From Pseudomonas mandelii (lineage in GTDB: Bacteria; Pseudomonadota; Gammaproteobacteria; Pseudomonadales; Pseudomonadaceae): a stretch of 64,000 nt of DNA. The stretch spans positions 1,710,001 to 1,774,000 of the forward strand of contig NZ_LT629796.1 in NCBI RefSeq assembly GCF_900106065.1. Reading direction: 5' to 3'. This document shows, piece by piece, positions 60,708 to 64,000 of this stretch. A program made the position numbers and the translations under genes. Position 1 is the first letter of the stretch. Each line of letters begins with the position of its first letter. The notes under the pieces are model-generated. The model searched no databases, was not told where the DNA came from, and saw only the letters and a program-made list of their open reading frames with translations.

Positions 60708-60744
60708 GGGGACCGGGGATGAATTAACCCACAGGGCCTGAAGC

Positions 60745-61599
60745 ATGCCGCAACCGTTCATATTCCGTACCGTCGACCTGGATGGCCAGACCCTCCGCAC
60801 GGCGGTACGCCCCGGCAAGCCTCACTTGACGCCCTTGCTGATTTTCAACGGCATCGGCGCCAACCTGGAGCTGGTGTTTCCGTTCGTGGCAGCGCTGGAC
60901 CCGGACCTGGAAGTCATCGCCTTCGACGTTCCCGGTGTCGGCGGTTCGTCGACGCCGAATCGGCCGTACCGTTTTCCGGGCCTGGCGAAACTCACGGCGC
61001 GGATGCTCGACTATCTCGACTACGGGCAAGTCAACGTCATCGGCGTTTCCTGGGGAGGCGCACTCGCTCAGCAGTTCGCCTACGACTATCCCGAGCGCTG
61101 CAAGAAACTCGTGCTGGCGGCCACGGCGGCCGGCGCGGTGATGGTGCCGGGCAAACCGAAAGTGCTGTGGATGATGGCCAGCCCGCGGCGCTACATCCAG
61201 CCATCTCACGTGATCCGCATTGCGCCGATGATCTACGGCGGCTCTTTCCGTCGCGATCCGACCCTGGCCGCCAGCCATGCGGCGAAGGTCCGTTCGGCGG
61301 GCAAACTCGGTTACTACTGGCAGCTGTTCGCCGGGCTTGGCTGGACCAGTATTCACTGGCTGCACAAGATCAACCAGCCGACGCTGGTACTGGCCGGCGA
61401 CGACGATCCACTGATCCCGCTGATCAACATGCGCATGCTGGCCTGGCGGATCCCCAATGCGCAGTTGCACATCATCGATGACGGGCATCTGTTCCTGATT
61501 ACCCGCGCCGAAGCGGTGGCACCGATCATCATGAAATTCCTCGAGGAGGAACGTCAGCGCGCCGTGATGCATCCGCATCCCGCGCCATTGGGCGGTTAA
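60745..61599 (+). CDS. phaZ: intracellular PHA depolymerase
   Basis: 284-aa alpha/beta hydrolase that releases hydroxyalkanoic acids from mcl-PHA granules. Ser102 in GVSWGG, Asp221 in GDDDPLIP and His248 in DDGHLF form the triad, at the positions reported for Pseudomonas PhaZ. N-terminal MPQPFIFRTVDLDGQTLRTA is typical. It stands between the two synthase genes. Confidence 0.96.
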   Translation: MPQPFIFRTVDLDGQTLRTAVRPGKPHLTPLLIFNGIGANLELVFPFVAALDPDLEVIAFDVPGVGGSSTPNRPYRFPGLAKLTARMLDYLDYGQVNVIGVSWGGALAQQFAYDYPERCKKLVLAATAAGAVMVPGKPKVLWMMASPRRYIQPSHVIRIAPMIYGGSFRRDPTLAASHAAKVRSAGKLGYYWQLFAGLGWTSIHWLHKINQPTLVLAGDDDPLIPLINMRMLAWRIPNAQLHIIDDGHLFLITRAEAVAPIIMKFLEEERQRAVMHPHPAPLGG

Positions 61600-61714
61600 C
61601 CGGCCCATTGTCGGTCGGCAGGACGCCGCACCGCGCAACAACCCATAACAGCGTCTATGGTGTTCTGGTTCGATGTGTTTGTATTTGGCCTGAAAGACGA
61701 AGGAGTGTTGACAC

Positions 61715-63397
61715 ATGCGCGACAAACCAGCGAGGGACTTTTTGCCCACTCCCGCCGCGTTCATCAACGCGCAGAGTGCGATCACCGGCCTGCGTGGCCG
61801 GGATCTGTTTTCGACCCTGCGCAGCGTTGCCGCCCATGGCTTGCGTAACCCGGTGCACAGCGTTCGACATGCCTTGAAACTGGGCGGCCAACTGGGTCGC
61901 GTCATGCTGGGGGAAACCCTGCACCCGACCAACCCGCAGGACAGTCGTTTTGCCGACCCGGCGTGGAGCCTCAACCCGTTTTATCGCCGCAGCTTGCAGG
62001 CCTACCTGAGCTGGCAGAAAGAAGTTAAAAGCTGGATCGACGAAAGCAACATGACCCCGGACGATCGCGCTCGCGCCCACTTTGCGTTCGCCTTGCTCAA
62101 TGACGCCGTGGCGCCGTCCAACACCCTGCTCAATCCGCTGGCGATCAAGGAAATCTTCAATTCCGGCGGTAACAGCCTGGTGCGTGGCATCAGCCATCTG
62201 GTCGACGATTTCCTGCACAACGACGGTCTGCCCAGACAAGTCACCAAGCAAGCGTTCGAGGTCGGTAAAACGGTCGCCACCACCACGGGTTCCGTGGTGT
62301 TTCGCAACGAGCTGCTGGAGCTGATCCAGTACAAGCCGATGAGCGAAAAGCAGTATTCCAAACCGCTGCTGGTGGTACCGCCGCAGATCAACAAGTACTA
62401 CATTTTCGACCTGAGCCCGCATAACAGCTTCGTCCAGTTCGCCCTGAAAAACGGCCTGCAGACCTTCATGATCAGCTGGCGCAATCCGGATGTGCGCCAT
62501 CGCGAATGGGGTCTGTCGACCTACGTCGAAGCGGTTGAAGAAGCGATGAACGTTTGCCGGGCAATCACCGGCGCTCGCGAAGTGAACTTGATGGGCGCTT
62601 GCGCCGGTGGGCTGACCATCGCCGCGCTGCAAGGCCACTTGCAGGCCAAGCGACAACTGCGGCGGGTATCCAGCGCAACGTATCTGGTGAGCCTGCTCGA
62701 CAGTCAGATGGACTCTCCGGCGACGCTTTTCGCTGACGAACAGACCCTGGAAGCGGCGAAGCGTCGCTCCTATCAAAAAGGTGTGCTGGACGGGCGCGAC
62801 ATGGCCAAGGTCTTTGCCTGGATGCGCCCCAACGATTTGATCTGGAGTTACTTCGTCAATAACTACCTGTTGGGCAAGGAGCCTCCAGCGTTCGACATCC
62901 TCTACTGGAACAACGACAACACCCGGTTGCCGGCAGCCTTGCATGGCGACCTGCTGGACTTCTTCAAGCACAATCCACTGAGTCATCCGGGCGGCCTTGA
63001 AGTGTGCGGCACGCCGATCGACTTGCAGAAAGTCACGGTCGACAGCTTCAGCGTGGCCGGCATCAACGACCACATCACGCCGTGGGACGCGGTGTATCGC
63101 TCGACGCTGCTGCTGGGTGGCGAGCGACGTTTCGTCCTGTCCAACAGCGGTCATGTGCAGAGCATCCTCAACCCGCCGAGCAACCCGAAGGCCAACTTCG
63201 TCGAGAGCGCGAAACTGAGCAGCGACCCACGAGCGTGGTATTACGACGCCAAGCAAGTCGACGGCAGTTGGTGGACCCAATGGCTGAGCTGGATTCAGGA
63301 ACGCTCGGGCGCGCAAAAAGAAACCCACATGGCCCTCGGCAACCAGAACTATCCACCGATGGAGGCGGCACCCGGTACTTACGTGCGTGTGCGCTGA
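61715..63397 (+). CDS. phaC2: class II poly(3-hydroxyalkanoate) synthase 2
   Basis: 560-aa second class II PHA synthase. Lipase-like box GACAGG with catalytic Cys296; Asp in AGINDHITPW and His in SNSGHVQSILNPP. It shares much of its sequence with PhaC1 but has a different N-terminus (MRDKPARDFLPTPAAFINAQ). It follows phaZ by 115 bases and precedes phaD by 59. Confidence 0.97.
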   Translation: MRDKPARDFLPTPAAFINAQSAITGLRGRDLFSTLRSVAAHGLRNPVHSVRHALKLGGQLGRVMLGETLHPTNPQDSRFADPAWSLNPFYRRSLQAYLSWQKEVKSWIDESNMTPDDRARAHFAFALLNDAVAPSNTLLNPLAIKEIFNSGGNSLVRGISHLVDDFLHNDGLPRQVTKQAFEVGKTVATTTGSVVFRNELLELIQYKPMSEKQYSKPLLVVPPQINKYYIFDLSPHNSFVQFALKNGLQTFMISWRNPDVRHREWGLSTYVEAVEEAMNVCRAITGAREVNLMGACAGGLTIAALQGHLQAKRQLRRVSSATYLVSLLDSQMDSPATLFADEQTLEAAKRRSYQKGVLDGRDMAKVFAWMRPNDLIWSYFVNNYLLGKEPPAFDILYWNNDNTRLPAALHGDLLDFFKHNPLSHPGGLEVCGTPIDLQKVTVDSFSVAGINDHITPWDAVYRSTLLLGGERRFVLSNSGHVQSILNPPSNPKANFVESAKLSSDPRAWYYDAKQVDGSWWTQWLSWIQERSGAQKETHMALGNQNYPPMEAAPGTYVRVR

Positions 63398-63408
63398 CTG
63401 ACAACGAA

Positions 63409-63430
63409 CCACGGCACACGCCTGCCGTGG
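63409..63430 (+). other. stem-loop between phaC2 and phaD
   Basis: CCACGGCA / TGCCGTGG, a perfect 8-bp stem with a 6-base loop, 11 bases after the phaC2 stop and 26 bases before the phaD start. No T tract; it probably stabilises or processes the transcript rather than ending it. Confidence 0.45.
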
Positions 63431-63456
63431 CATGACCCGACCATTAAGAAGACTGG

Positions 63457-64000
63457 ATGAAAACCCGCGACCGGATCCTCGAATGTGCCCTGCAATTGTT
63501 CAATCAGAAGGGTGAACCGAACGTTTCCACCATGGAAGTTGCCAACGAAATGGGCATCAGCCCGGGCAATCTCTACTACCACTTCCACGGCAAGGAACCG
63601 TTGATTCTCGGCTTGTTCGAGCGTTTCCAGGCCGAGCTTGCGCCACTGCTTGATCCTCCGGCCGACGTGGAGCTGGCACCGGAGGATTACTGGCTGTTCC
63701 TGCACTTGATCGTCGAGCGGCTGGCCCATTACCGGTTTCTGTTCCAGGACCTGTCAAACCTGGCCGGGCGCCTGCCGAAACTGGCCAAGGGCATCCGCAA
63801 TCTGCTCAATGCACTGAAGCGCACGCTGGCTTCGTTGCTGGCGCGATTGAAGGCGCAAGGGCAGTTGGTCAGTGACACTCAAGCGCTGGGGCAGTTGGTG
63901 GAGCAGATCACCATGACGCTGCTGTTCTCACTGGACTATCAGCGGATTCTTGATCGCGAGGGTGAAGTCAGGTTGGTGGTGTATCAGATCATGATGCTGG
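63457..64000 (+). CDS. phaD: TetR-family regulator PhaD, 3' truncated by window
   Basis: 181 codons visible, still open at the window edge. N-terminal TetR helix-turn-helix: MKTRDRILECALQLFNQKGE then VSTMEVANEMGISPGNLYYH. PhaD activates the phaC1 and phaI promoters in P. putida in response to a fatty-acid-derived ligand. Position after phaC2 is canonical. Normal length is about 205 residues, so only the C-terminus is missing. Confidence 0.93.
   Translation, partial: MKTRDRILECALQLFNQKGEPNVSTMEVANEMGISPGNLYYHFHGKEPLILGLFERFQAELAPLLDPPADVELAPEDYWLFLHLIVERLAHYRFLFQDLSNLAGRLPKLAKGIRNLLNALKRTLASLLARLKAQGQLVSDTQALGQLVEQITMTLLFSLDYQRILDREGEVRLVVYQIMML

Noticed and set aside
61655..63433. 592-codon minus-strand frame over phaC2
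   Set aside because: Antisense shadow of phaC2; a similar shadow appears over phaC1, as expected for shared codon patterns.

Overview
The window is a chromosomal segment of a Pseudomonas, most likely of the P. fluorescens group. This rests on the GC-rich coding style, the hallmark gene order pilMNOPQ-aroK-aroB-damX-gltB-gltD-hemE and hslVU-DUF971-phaC1-phaZ-phaC2-phaD, and the many paired REP-type repeats with the GTAGGAGCGA...CCCGCGAAG signature. Almost everything is coding. I found no tRNA, rRNA, CRISPR array, insertion sequence or prophage.

Layout. 1-8 kb holds the 3' part of a CvrA/NhaP2-type K+/H+ antiporter, an MscK-like mechanosensitive channel, the SelO pseudokinase AMPylator, a decayed PemK/MazF toxin fragment, thioredoxin 2 (trxC) and a solo ParA-type ATPase. 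8.2-26.4 kb is the accessory centrepiece, a 20-gene aryl polyene (APE) biosynthesis operon, all on the plus strand, in which 17 of 19 gene junctions overlap. 26.6-29.4 kb has an orphan PemK/MazF-like toxin and a divergent LysR/MFS pair. 29.5-45.4 kb is a minus-strand housekeeping block: hemE, gltDB, damX-like, aroB, aroK and pilQPONM. 45.6-64 kb contains the penicillin-binding protein 1A gene (divergent from pilM), maeB, a thermonuclease gene, rpmE, priA, argS, an FtsN-like SPOR gene, hslVU behind a sigma32-like promoter, a DUF971 gene, and the medium-chain-length polyhydroxyalkanoate genes phaC1-phaZ-phaC2-phaD, with phaD cut by the window end.

How the APE genes fit together. An MIO-type ammonia-lyase (tyrosine-like by its selectivity histidine) could supply an aromatic acid starter. 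A ligase fused to a hotdog dehydratase would load it on one of two ACPs. Two full ketosynthases, a half-length chain-length-factor-like protein, a FabG-type reductase and a second dehydratase would extend it. Two acyltransferases, a GT2 glycosyltransferase and a thioesterase would attach or edit the product. A LolA-like protein, an MMPL exporter and two lipoproteins would take it to the outer membrane. Unusual passengers are a flavoprotein with halogenase motifs and a CPA2 antiporter-like membrane protein. Ape gene names are assigned by analogy with the E. coli cluster from memory and should be read as family labels.
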